Program-made: the position numbers and the translations under genes
Source of the DNA: WLWS01 sp965243105
GTDB taxonomy: Bacteria; Pseudomonadota; Gammaproteobacteria; Eutrophobiales; Eutrophobiaceae
Length of the DNA: 64,000 bases
NCBI GenBank assembly: GCA_965243105.1
Contig: CBDEUC010000003.1
Location: 1,116,001 to 1,180,000 of the forward strand
Reading direction: 5' to 3'
In this document: one piece after another, positions 32,642-40,884 of the stretch
Numbering within the stretch: position 1 is the first letter of the stretch
How the letters are laid out: every line of letters begins with the position of its first letter
Notes under the pieces: generated by a model
The model's database searches: none
Told to the model about the DNA's origin: nothing
What the model saw: the letters and a program-made list of their open reading frames with translations, nothing else

Positions 32642-33688
32642 ATGATGAAGAATAAACGAAGAAGTAACAAGGCAACACACCGAAATGAGATAAGCGATCA
32701 TATCGTTGCAAACCTGCCTCCCCATTATCAACTACAGGCAGATCAACCCTATGATGAAGAATTTGGATTTCGAATTGAATCGATAGCCCCTGAATCTCAT
32801 GGCCACAGGGATTATTGTCTCGTGCGTGAGGGCCTGGCCGTGCTCATTGGAGATATGGAACATGAACAGGCTCACAGTGATGCTTTCACCGGGCAGGATC
32901 TCATCAAGTTTCATTTTCGCTACAGTGGTAGCAGTGAAATTGGCGAGGAAGGCAGGGAGCTGGATGCTATCGAACCCATGACCTTTGGTGTATTAATCCA
33001 GCCATCCGGGTTAAGGAAAATTGAACACTTCCCCGAGGCACAGCATGAACAATCCGTTACCTTGTTATGTGAGCCCGCCTTTATCGAGGAGGTCCTTGGT
33101 GATACAAATCTTAATTTCCCTTCACCTATAAAAAATTTCCTCTGTGGCAAGAGCAATGACATGTATCACTATGCAGTGAGGATGCGGCCGGAAATGTTCC
33201 AGGCAATAAAAACCCTTTTTGAATCTGAATATACTGGCAAATTGCGCCAGCTGCAGATTGAAGCCAAGGCCCTGGATCTCATTTGCCTGACCCTCAACCA
33301 GCTCTCGGATATGTGGGGTGAAGTGGAAAGGGATAGCCTGTATTTAAGACGAAAAGACCTGGAACGTGTTTCGGAAATCTGTGAAATCCTGGATAACAGC
33401 CTGGTGGATGCGCCTACTATCCCGGACCTGGCGAAAATGCTGTCATGGAATGAAACACAACTTATGCGAACTTTTCGCCAGGCAGTTGGTATGACCGTAC
33501 ACAATTACCTGCACAGGGCACGCATGGAACATGCGTATCAACTCCTCTCCAGCACCGAGCTGAGCATTACCCAGGTTGCCCTTGAAACCGGGTATGAATA
33601 TGCCAGTAATTTCGCAACCGCCTTTCGTCGCTATTTTAATTTGACGCCCCGGCAGGTGAGAAGCCGGGATGACAGCAGCTTGCAATAG
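32642..33688 (+). CDS. AraC-family transcriptional regulator (PchR-like)
   Basis: A 348-residue regulator. The N-terminal ~240 residues form a ligand-sensing domain without a recognised fold name. The C-terminal AraC DNA-binding domain (about 255-343) has both helix-turn-helix units: 'IPDLAKMLSWNETQLMRTFR' and 'ITQVALETGYEYASNFATAF', then 'FRRYFNLTPRQVR'. This layout resembles PchR-type regulators, which control siderophore or catabolic genes. It lies between the flavin oxidase (divergent) and the GMC/dehydratase/ligase operon (downstream, same strand), and likely controls one or both. The inducer is unknown. Confidence 0.87.
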   Translation: MMKNKRRSNKATHRNEISDHIVANLPPHYQLQADQPYDEEFGFRIESIAPESHGHRDYCLVREGLAVLIGDMEHEQAHSDAFTGQDLIKFHFRYSGSSEIGEEGRELDAIEPMTFGVLIQPSGLRKIEHFPEAQHEQSVTLLCEPAFIEEVLGDTNLNFPSPIKNFLCGKSNDMYHYAVRMRPEMFQAIKTLFESEYTGKLRQLQIEAKALDLICLTLNQLSDMWGEVERDSLYLRRKDLERVSEICEILDNSLVDAPTIPDLAKMLSWNETQLMRTFRQAVGMTVHNYLHRARMEHAYQLLSSTELSITQVALETGYEYASNFATAFRRYFNLTPRQVRSRDDSSLQ

Positions 33689-33730
33689 AACCCCTGGAGT
33701 GCTCGAACAGGAATATCCAATAAAAGTAAT

Positions 33731-35401
33731 GTGGATTTGCATAAGCGGTTCCAGCTTACAAGCCATAGAATCAGGAAAAAAACGAGTTCCAGTTTGCGAG
33801 AACAGTACGACATTATTGTAGTGGGCGGTGGATCGGCGGGATGCGTCCTGGCAAACCGCCTGTCGGAAGACGGCAAGCAGAACGTTCTCCTTATCGAAGC
33901 AGGTCGATCCGACAAGCATTTGTACAGCCGCATTCCAGCGGCCAGTCCGCTGGCAATAGGCAGTCCCGACTTTAACTGGATGTACCTCGCAGAGCCTGAC
34001 CCGTCTCGCAATAACAAGACCGATATGTGGCCCGCCGGAAGATGCATCGGCGGCGGCAGTGCAATCAACGGCATGATGTTTATTCGGGCTCATCCCTGGG
34101 ATTTTGAGCACTGGCGCGAACTTGGAAACGAGGGCTGGGCCTTTGCGGATGTATTGCCCTACTTTAAACGCCTCGAAAATAACGAGCGCGGTGAAAACGA
34201 ATACCGGGGAACTGCCGGCCCGCAGCACGTCAGCGAAGTTCGCTGCCCCATCTCCATCACCGACACCTGGATAAAGGCAGCTCAGCAGGCAGGTGTTGTT
34301 CGTTCATCAGATCTGAACGGCGCAGAGCCTGAGGGCGTGGATTACTGCCAGCTATCGCAAAAGAACGGGCTACGTCACTCCACCGGGCACGCCTACCTTT
34401 GGCCCATTCTGACGAAAAGAGCTAACCTGGAGCTGAGCCTTGGTACCGTGGTGCAGGAAATCATCACATCCGCCGGTCGCGCGACGGGTGTGCGGGTTCG
34501 CCAGGGTGAAAAAACGACAACAATAAATGCCGGGAAAGGCGTTATTCTCAGCGCAGGGGCTATCGCTTCTCCCAGGTTATTGATGCTTTCCGGTTTTGGT
34601 CCTGTCAGCGAACTGCAGTCCCACGGTATTCAGCCCAGGCTTGATTTGCCCGGTGTCGGACAGAACCTGCAGGAACACCCGGCCATTGATCTTGATATTC
34701 GCGTTACTGCATCTACTCTCAGCAGCGACAGGGGTTTTGCCAGGAACATTGTGCATGGACTTAATTTCCTGTTCAGGCGTCGTGGCCCACTTACAACGCC
34801 AATTGGCCATGCACAGGCGCTGGCAAAAACGAATCCCGAGCTGCCGGCCCCCAATATCCAGCTGATCCTGACACCCTTCTCGTTTGATCGCTCTGCCGAG
34901 GAACTCAGGATTTCCAACAACAGGGATATGGGCTTTGCCGTGGGCCTGATGCGCCCACGAGTACGGGGAACAATACAGCTTCACTCATCGGATCCAGAAC
35001 AGCATCCACTTATTCGGCACCAGCTGCTGGGTAATGACGAAGACGTCATGGAATTGCTGGACGGGCTTCGCCTGGCAAGAAAAATTATAAACCAGGATGT
35101 GTTTAAACCTTTCCTGGTGAAAGAACTTTTTCCCGGTGACAACATCTCTTCAGACGAAGAGCTTGAGCCCCTGGTTCGAGACAGGGCATTTCCCATGTAC
35201 CATCCCGTTGGGACCTGCATGATGGGTACAGGTAAGATGGCCGTTGTAGATAACACGCTCAGGGTGAAAGACATGGAAAACCTGTGGGTGGTAGACGCTT
35301 CCATCATGCCAACCCTGACGTCCGGGAATACAAACGCCACGGTGATCATGATCGCTGAGAAAGCGAGCGATATTGTCAAAGCAACACTGAAGAAGGCTTG
35401 A
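33731..35401 (+). CDS. GMC-family FAD-dependent oxidoreductase (choline dehydrogenase-like)
   Basis: A 556-residue flavoenzyme. 'IIVVGGGSAGCVLANRL' (near residue 30) is the dinucleotide fold, and 'GRCIGGGSAINGMMFIRAHP' is GMC signature 1. 'GAIASPRLLMLSGFGP' is signature 2, and the active-site His is in 'MYHPVGTCMMGTG' near the C terminus with 'SGNTNATVIMIAEKASD'. GMC enzymes oxidise alcohols to aldehydes. The frame starts at GTG 33731; the conserved part begins around residue 25, so the true start may be slightly later. The stop overlaps the next gene's TTG start by 4 bases, so the two are coupled. First gene of a five-gene operon. Confidence 0.9.
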   Translation: MDLHKRFQLTSHRIRKKTSSSLREQYDIIVVGGGSAGCVLANRLSEDGKQNVLLIEAGRSDKHLYSRIPAASPLAIGSPDFNWMYLAEPDPSRNNKTDMWPAGRCIGGGSAINGMMFIRAHPWDFEHWRELGNEGWAFADVLPYFKRLENNERGENEYRGTAGPQHVSEVRCPISITDTWIKAAQQAGVVRSSDLNGAEPEGVDYCQLSQKNGLRHSTGHAYLWPILTKRANLELSLGTVVQEIITSAGRATGVRVRQGEKTTTINAGKGVILSAGAIASPRLLMLSGFGPVSELQSHGIQPRLDLPGVGQNLQEHPAIDLDIRVTASTLSSDRGFARNIVHGLNFLFRRRGPLTTPIGHAQALAKTNPELPAPNIQLILTPFSFDRSAEELRISNNRDMGFAVGLMRPRVRGTIQLHSSDPEQHPLIRHQLLGNDEDVMELLDGLRLARKIINQDVFKPFLVKELFPGDNISSDEELEPLVRDRAFPMYHPVGTCMMGTGKMAVVDNTLRVKDMENLWVVDASIMPTLTSGNTNATVIMIAEKASDIVKATLKKA

Positions 35402-36441
35402 AACTGGATGAGGACCTGTCATTGAAAGAGAACATCACGCCACCGACAATTGACGAGATTCGTGAGTGTGCGATCCGTATTTCACCCTACGTCACGGAAA
35501 CCCCGGTAATTGAATGGTCAGGGGATCTACTGGCCAGTTACCTTGGCAGAGACTCACGTGTTCACATGAAACTCGAGCTTTTTCAGCGAACCGGTACTTT
35601 CAAGGCCCGGGGTGCAATAAACAATGTGCTCGCCCTGGATGATTCACAGCGAAAGACGGGTATTACTGCCATGAGCGCCGGTAACCATGCCATAGCCACA
35701 GCCTACGCGGCGAAATGCCTCGGTGTACATGCCAGGGTAGTCATGCAGGCGAGCGCCAATCCAGCCCGTATTGATGCTGCCAGGGCTCTTGGTGCGGAGA
35801 TCGTCATGGCGAAAGACGGTCCGACAGGTTTTGCCATGGTCGAGGAGATCGTTAAATCTGAAGGCCGTACCTTTATACATCCATTCGATGGCAAACGTGT
35901 TTCCGAGGCGACCGCCACCTGTGGCCTTGAACTACACAATGCCCTTCCTGATCTTGATGCGGTGGTCGTGGCAGTAGGTGGCGGTGGACTTTGTTCCGGG
36001 CTTGGCACCGCGATCAAGACTCTTAACCCCGGCTGCATGGTATACGCCGTAGAACCTGCGGGGGCGGCGGTCATGCAGGCAAGTCTTGAGGCTGGCAGTG
36101 CTCAACGGATCCCCGAGGTCAATACCATAGCTGACAGCCTTGGACCACCCATGACGGAAGCTTATCCTTTTGCCCTGTGCCAGCAAGTGATCGACGAACT
36201 GGTGCTGGTGTCTGACGATGAACTGGCAGCGGCCTGTGCCTTGCTGTTTGATCATTTGAAACTGGCCGTGGAACCGGCTGGCGCTGCTGCCACCGCCGCT
36301 GCGCTCGGCCCCCTGCGTGACAAGTTAGCAGGCAGGAAAGTCGCACTGGTCGTTTGTGGAAGCAACATGGACGCGGAAGGCGTCGCAAGCCTTGTTAGTC
36401 GCGGGAAAAAGGCCCTGGCCGACGGTGTGCTGGCACCCTGA
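35398..36441 (+). CDS. PLP-dependent threonine/serine dehydratase-like enzyme
   Basis: A 347-residue fold-type II PLP enzyme. The Schiff-base Lys is in 'FQRTGTFKARGAINN', the glycine-rich phosphate loop is 'VVAVGGGGLCSGLGTAI', and 'CGSNMDAEGVASL' is near the C terminus. This resembles IlvA-like/threo-3-hydroxyaspartate dehydratases without the C-terminal regulatory domain, so the enzyme deaminates a beta-hydroxy amino acid or acts on a related substrate. The likely start is TTG at 35398, overlapping the GMC stop. The combination of alcohol oxidation and deamination with the downstream CoA ligase suggests sequential degradation of an amino-alcohol-like compound. Confidence 0.85.
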   Translation: MKLDEDLSLKENITPPTIDEIRECAIRISPYVTETPVIEWSGDLLASYLGRDSRVHMKLELFQRTGTFKARGAINNVLALDDSQRKTGITAMSAGNHAIATAYAAKCLGVHARVVMQASANPARIDAARALGAEIVMAKDGPTGFAMVEEIVKSEGRTFIHPFDGKRVSEATATCGLELHNALPDLDAVVVAVGGGGLCSGLGTAIKTLNPGCMVYAVEPAGAAVMQASLEAGSAQRIPEVNTIADSLGPPMTEAYPFALCQQVIDELVLVSDDELAAACALLFDHLKLAVEPAGAAATAAALGPLRDKLAGRKVALVVCGSNMDAEGVASLVSRGKKALADGVLAP

Positions 36442-36444
36442 CAG

Positions 36445-37977
36445 GTGATAGAGAACAGGTCCATGTTGATCTCGGGGGAACGCAGTCTCGACAGCACGGA
36501 ACTTCTCTCGCTGGGAAGCCGGGCTGCTTCAGGGTTAAAAAAAGCAGGAGTTAAAGCGGGTGATGCTGTTGCACTTATCCTGAGGAATGATTTTCCCTAC
36601 TTTGTCATGCACGAAGCCGCGCGTTACGGGCCTTTTGACATGGTACCGGTGAACTGGCACCTGGGCGCCGCGGAAATTCGCTACATTCTTGAAGACTGCA
36701 ATGCCAGGGCAATAGTGATACACGAGGACCTGCTGCAGAAGGAACTCGAGGCAATCGTTGAAAACCTGGTCGTCATCGTAGTTCCCACACCTGTCGAAAT
36801 TGAACAGGCCTATGGCAGAAAGGACACTGGTAATACTGGCAGGAAAAATTTACTTGCCTGGCAGGACTGGATAGAGAACTGCCCGATACACGAGGATCCT
36901 GTTTTACCTTTTTATCCTCCGCTTTTTTATACCTCGGGTAGTAGTGGCAATCCAAAAGCGGTGATTCGCGACAGGATATCGCCGGATGAAGCAGAAAAGA
37001 TTGGCCGAAGAACAGCCTTTGCATGGGGTTTTGATAAAACTGTCTCTGCTTCTGTGATGACTGGTCCTCTCTATCATTCGGCACCCAATGGTTACGCCAA
37101 CATGGTGCTGCAGGCTGGCGCAACACTTGTATTACAGGCCAGGTTTGATGCCGAACAGTTATTACAATATATAGAGCAATTCAAGGTCTCCCACCTGCAC
37201 ATGGTGCCTACCATGTTTATTCGCCTGCTGGCATTACCAGGACAGGTGAAAGAGAAATATGACCTGTCATCCCTTGTGCATGTCAGTCACGGAGCCGCGC
37301 CCTGCCCCCCTGAAGTTAAACAACAGCTGATCGACTGGTGGGGCAATGTCATCTATGAATACTATGCAATGACCGAAACCGGCATCATTACCTGCTGCGA
37401 TAGCGAGCAATGGCTCGCACACCCGGGTTCGGTTGGCTGCGCTGCACCGGGTGTCAGCCTCGAGATAAGGGATAAAGAAGGTAATCCATGTAAAGCAGGT
37501 GAAGCCGGCACAATATGTGCCAGGCATGAAACCACTGGCCACGTTAATTACCGCAAGGCGGACCGCGGGAACAAGGAACTGGTGCAAAAGGGTTATCTCG
37601 TGACAGGTGATATAGGTTACATTGACGAAGATGGCTTCCTCTACATTTCTGATCGTGAATCAGACATGGTGATATCAGGCGGTGTAAACATATACCCGGT
37701 TGAAGTGGAGAAAGAGCTTATCAATTTTAGGGGCGTACGCGACTGCAGCGTACTTGGTGTGCCGGATCCGGAGTTTGGCGAAAAACTCGTGGCATTTATC
37801 GAGACTGACGACGACCTGCAGGACGATGAAATTCGAACTTTCCTTGAAAAAAGGATTGCGGCTTTCAAGATCCCGAGGATTATTCGGAAGGTGTCGAGTC
37901 TTCCCAGGGAAGATTCAGGCAAGATAAAGAAAAGGAAACTGAGAGAGGAGTTTATTCGGCAACATAATAATGGTTAA
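36445..37977 (+). CDS. Acyl-CoA ligase / AMP-binding enzyme
   Basis: A 510-residue ANL-superfamily adenylate-forming enzyme. The P-loop-like motif is 'FYTSGSSGNPKAVIRD', the middle motif 'YEYYAMTETGIITC', and the hinge 'VTGDIGYIDEDGFLYISDR'. The C-terminal domain has 'MVISGGVNIYPVEVEKEL' and the catalytic Lys in 'LPREDSGKIKKRKLREEF'. It activates a carboxylic acid to its CoA thioester in the cytoplasm. The acid is unknown; the context suggests a product of the upstream oxidoreductase and dehydratase. The frame opens at GTG 36445, three bases after the dehydratase stop; an ATG at 36463 is an alternative start. Confidence 0.9.
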   Translation: MIENRSMLISGERSLDSTELLSLGSRAASGLKKAGVKAGDAVALILRNDFPYFVMHEAARYGPFDMVPVNWHLGAAEIRYILEDCNARAIVIHEDLLQKELEAIVENLVVIVVPTPVEIEQAYGRKDTGNTGRKNLLAWQDWIENCPIHEDPVLPFYPPLFYTSGSSGNPKAVIRDRISPDEAEKIGRRTAFAWGFDKTVSASVMTGPLYHSAPNGYANMVLQAGATLVLQARFDAEQLLQYIEQFKVSHLHMVPTMFIRLLALPGQVKEKYDLSSLVHVSHGAAPCPPEVKQQLIDWWGNVIYEYYAMTETGIITCCDSEQWLAHPGSVGCAAPGVSLEIRDKEGNPCKAGEAGTICARHETTGHVNYRKADRGNKELVQKGYLVTGDIGYIDEDGFLYISDRESDMVISGGVNIYPVEVEKELINFRGVRDCSVLGVPDPEFGEKLVAFIETDDDLQDDEIRTFLEKRIAAFKIPRIIRKVSSLPREDSGKIKKRKLREEFIRQHNNG

Positions 37978-38037
37978 GCTTGCCTGGATCCCTGTAGACA
38001 GTGAAGCCTGGCAGGCAGGCTAACAAGTGAGGACAAC

Positions 38038-39381
38038 ATGGTAAATACAGCACTCGGCAAAAAAGCGCTGATCGCTTACGCCGCACCCGGTCTGCCTGTC
38101 GCGGTACTCGAGATGCCGCTGATCATTTATATCGTGCCATTTTACGCAGCTGAACTTGGCGTCGAACTGGCTGCAATTGGCGGTATTTTTCTCATCGCTC
38201 GCCTGTGGGATGCTGTCACCGACCCGCTAATAGGAAACCTGACAGATCGAACACGCTCACGCTGGGGCAGGCGAAAACCCTGGTTGATCATTGCCACTCC
38301 CCTGTTGATGTGTGCCGTGGTTGCCTTTCTCAGTCCCCCCGAGAACATCAGCAAGATTTATCTCGGCGTCACCGCATTCCTGTTTTATGTTGCCTGGACC
38401 GCGGTACAGATACCCTACCTTAGCTGGGGTGCGGAGTTGTCGCGTGATTACAGTGAACGAACCCGTATAAACGGTTATCGCGAAGTGTCTCGTATGCTCG
38501 GTGTACTGCTTGCAACGGTTTTACCGATCATTGCCCTGGGTACTGAGAACCCTTCCTTAAGGGAAACCCTTTCGGTCTTCACCACTGCACTGCTCATCCT
38601 GATTCCATTGAGCATCATTGTTGCTACTACCTTCGCGCCCCGTGGCGTTTACGTGGAGGCGAAAGATAACAGCCTGTTCAGGGCTCTTAAAATACTTCCC
38701 CGCAACAAGCCATTTATGCGATTGCTCCTTGGCGTATTCTGCTTCTGGCTCGGTGGTGCGATATTTAACTCGGTTATTGTTTTCCTGTTTCAACACCTGT
38801 TAAAACTACCCATGTCGGATTTTTTCAAGCTTGTATTGTTGCAGTACATTCTTGGCATAGCATTTGTTCCGCTCTGGGTTAAGTTTGCCAATCGTCATGG
38901 TCGACACCGGGCCCTTGTCTTTGGCGGTTATGGTTTTTTGCTTCTGTTACCTCTTTATTTACTTGTCACACCGGGCGTGTTCTGGCATGCCGTATTGATT
39001 TTTTGCATATCGGGTCCGCTGACATCGGTTATCTGGGTCATGCCACCGGCACTCACTGCCGATGCCATCGAGTACGGCATGGTTAAGGGTGGTGAAGATC
39101 ATGCAGCGCTTTACATGGCCATGTATAACTTCGTCATGAAAATGGCGCTTGCCTTTGGCGTGGGTATAGCCATGCCGCTGCTTGGCGCCCTTGGCTTCAA
39201 TCCCATGGGCGAAAACAGCGACGCTGCCATGCAGGGCTTTGTACTGGTGGCACTGGTTTTACCTCTAGTTATTGGCATTCCCGGCGCTATCGCACTTTTT
39301 AACTACCCCCTTACCAGTAAGAAACATGCCACCTGCCGTCGCTACCTGGCAAGAAAGGGTCTCGGAGAAATCGAACAATGA
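38038..39381 (+). CDS. GPH-type MFS sugar:cation symporter family
   Basis: A 447-residue, 12-helix transporter of the glycoside-pentoside-hexuronide family (MelB-like). 'WDAVTDPLIGNLTDRTRSRWGRRKPW' is the family's Asp/Arg motif between helices 2 and 3, with the paired Asp residues that bind cation in MelB. 'PYLSWGAELSRDYSERTRINGYRE' is the second conserved loop. In Gammaproteobacteria many relatives carry non-sugar substrates, so the cargo is not assigned. It follows the ligase by 60 bases and overlaps the next gene by 4 bases, as part of the GMC operon. Confidence 0.87.
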   Translation: MVNTALGKKALIAYAAPGLPVAVLEMPLIIYIVPFYAAELGVELAAIGGIFLIARLWDAVTDPLIGNLTDRTRSRWGRRKPWLIIATPLLMCAVVAFLSPPENISKIYLGVTAFLFYVAWTAVQIPYLSWGAELSRDYSERTRINGYREVSRMLGVLLATVLPIIALGTENPSLRETLSVFTTALLILIPLSIIVATTFAPRGVYVEAKDNSLFRALKILPRNKPFMRLLLGVFCFWLGGAIFNSVIVFLFQHLLKLPMSDFFKLVLLQYILGIAFVPLWVKFANRHGRHRALVFGGYGFLLLLPLYLLVTPGVFWHAVLIFCISGPLTSVIWVMPPALTADAIEYGMVKGGEDHAALYMAMYNFVMKMALAFGVGIAMPLLGALGFNPMGENSDAAMQGFVLVALVLPLVIGIPGAIALFNYPLTSKKHATCRRYLARKGLGEIEQ

Positions 39382-39857
39382 AATACATTAACTCGTTCAT
39401 TATCACCTTTGCCCTGCTATCACTGACTGCCTGTGAAAAAGAGCAAGCGACCCCTCTTCCGAATTTTGAACAACTGGTCATGGAACAATATATAAAGCCG
39501 TTCAAAAACGCTGAAACGGAACGCTGGATGGAAGTATTCGCAGATGATGCGGTCGGCATGCATAACACCCTTCCGCCCTTTGTAGGGAAAGAATCAATTC
39601 GCCAGTTTGCAGATATAGTCGCCACAAACCTGGTGATTGAACAAATGGATATCGTAATTGATAACGTCAGGGTTAATGGTAACTGGGCGCTGACCCGGGG
39701 AAGTTTTACCTCGTTGATGGTGCCAAAAAATATAGAGGACCGCACAAGCGTGAAGCCTTCAGTTGGAAAATTTATCCTGCTTTGGGAAAAACAGGAGGAT
39801 CAGCAGTGGAAAGTGATCCTGGATATGGGTAACAGCAATCAACCGCCTGGTTCCTGA
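39378..39857 (+). CDS. SnoaL/NTF2-like lipoprotein
   Basis: A 159-residue protein with a lipoprotein signal: 'SFIITFALLSLTAC' ends in the lipobox LTAC (Cys19). The mature part looks like a cone-shaped SnoaL/DUF4440 NTF2 fold: 'ETERWMEVFADDAVGMHNTLPP' with 'FVGKESIRQFADIVATN', then strands and 'FILLWEKQEDQQWKVILDMG'. Such folds bind small hydrophobic molecules and sometimes catalyse isomerisation or hydration. Its start overlaps the transporter stop (ATGA), suggesting a periplasmic substrate-handling role alongside that transporter. Function inferred. Confidence 0.82.
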   Translation: MKYINSFIITFALLSLTACEKEQATPLPNFEQLVMEQYIKPFKNAETERWMEVFADDAVGMHNTLPPFVGKESIRQFADIVATNLVIEQMDIVIDNVRVNGNWALTRGSFTSLMVPKNIEDRTSVKPSVGKFILLWEKQEDQQWKVILDMGNSNQPPGS

Positions 39858-39887
39858 ATCAAGTGAACTAAAACTGTTGCCCGTTAT

Positions 39888-40751
39888 TTAATGCTTACTT
39901 TTGCCCCGTAATGACAGGAAGCCTAGCAGGTCCCGAATTCTAAAGAAGCGTTTTTCCCTGAAGTATTCTGAAAATTCTTTTTCACCGGGCATGGAATAGT
40001 ACCCTGATGACTCATCGGCAACAGCGATGACAGCGGGTGTTTCACCTTTCAACAATTTCCTGGCAATTCTTCTTACCAGGACAGACCCAATGACTGCGGT
40101 AAGAATTAGTACTTTTTGCTGGGTCATTCCCTTGTTGATACGAAATTTTCGTCGTGCCACCAGTTCGCCGGTGTCGATGCCCTCGTCTATCCAGTGGACA
40201 CTGACGCCTGCGCTGTCACTACCATTTTTTAACACCCAGAAATAGGCCATGACACCCCTGTAGGCCGGAAGCCAGCCGGGGTGAATATTCAGGATACCGA
40301 TCTTTGCAAGTGCGATAACATCATCGGCAATGATCTGGTTAAAGTAAGCGGAGATAATGATGTCCGGGTTCAAATCCCTGATGATGCGTATCGATTCATC
40401 ATGATTTATGTTAGTGACACGATGAACTGGAAACCCGTGAAGTCGGCTGATTTTCCAGGCCGGCAAAATGAGTTCACGTTTCACTGGCAACAATAATGAA
40501 ATTGCGTATCCAAGGACCTGGATAATTTGCTGCCACGAAAGCAGCCAGCCAAATCGCCAACCGATTTTTTCCAGGTGCCTGGCCACCTTCTTCGCTGTTT
40601 TTCCCGTGAGTGACAGGGGCTTGCTTTTTACAACGCCGACAATTTCCAGCTCCGGCATGTGAACCATTCGGTTCAGGCAGGTTGCGCTACCCAGGTGCCC
40701 CGAGGAGTAAAGTACGATTGTCCTCAGCTTTGCTGTTTTTTCTTTTTCCAT
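39888..40751 (-). CDS. Formyltransferase-fold enzyme (GART/Fmt-like), substrate unknown
   Basis: A 287-residue protein with a formyltransferase core. 'LNIHPGWLPAYRGVMAYFWVL' carries the conserved Asn/His and 'HWIDEGIDTGELVARRKF' the catalytic Asp. It lacks the C-terminal domain of methionyl-tRNA formyltransferase. Close relatives transfer formyl to sugar-nucleotide amines or to other amines using 10-formyl-tetrahydrofolate. No sugar-nucleotide genes are nearby. It is divergent from the LuxR regulator, with 134 bases between starts, and converges on the lipoprotein gene. Confidence 0.8.
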   Translation of the reverse strand: MEKEKTAKLRTIVLYSSGHLGSATCLNRMVHMPELEIVGVVKSKPLSLTGKTAKKVARHLEKIGWRFGWLLSWQQIIQVLGYAISLLLPVKRELILPAWKISRLHGFPVHRVTNINHDESIRIIRDLNPDIIISAYFNQIIADDVIALAKIGILNIHPGWLPAYRGVMAYFWVLKNGSDSAGVSVHWIDEGIDTGELVARRKFRINKGMTQQKVLILTAVIGSVLVRRIARKLLKGETPAVIAVADESSGYYSMPGEKEFSEYFREKRFFRIRDLLGFLSLRGKSKH

Positions 40752-40828
40752 TGGTCCTTGATTAATAGCACTTTTTCACTTGCAACACACGGGGTTGGCA
40801 AAATTCTTCGGAATGGAAATAAATAAAT

Positions 40829-40834
40829 TATAAT
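40829..40834 (+). promoter_or_regulatory. Candidate -10 box upstream of the LuxR regulator
   Basis: A perfect TATAAT about 50 bases upstream of the regulator ATG in a very AT-rich stretch. No good -35 hexamer is found at normal spacing, so activator dependence or a chance match are both possible. Confidence 0.25.
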
Positions 40835-40884
40835 TCGCTTCCATGGTAATGAATAATTGCGCTACGCCGATAGTTTAAACTTCC

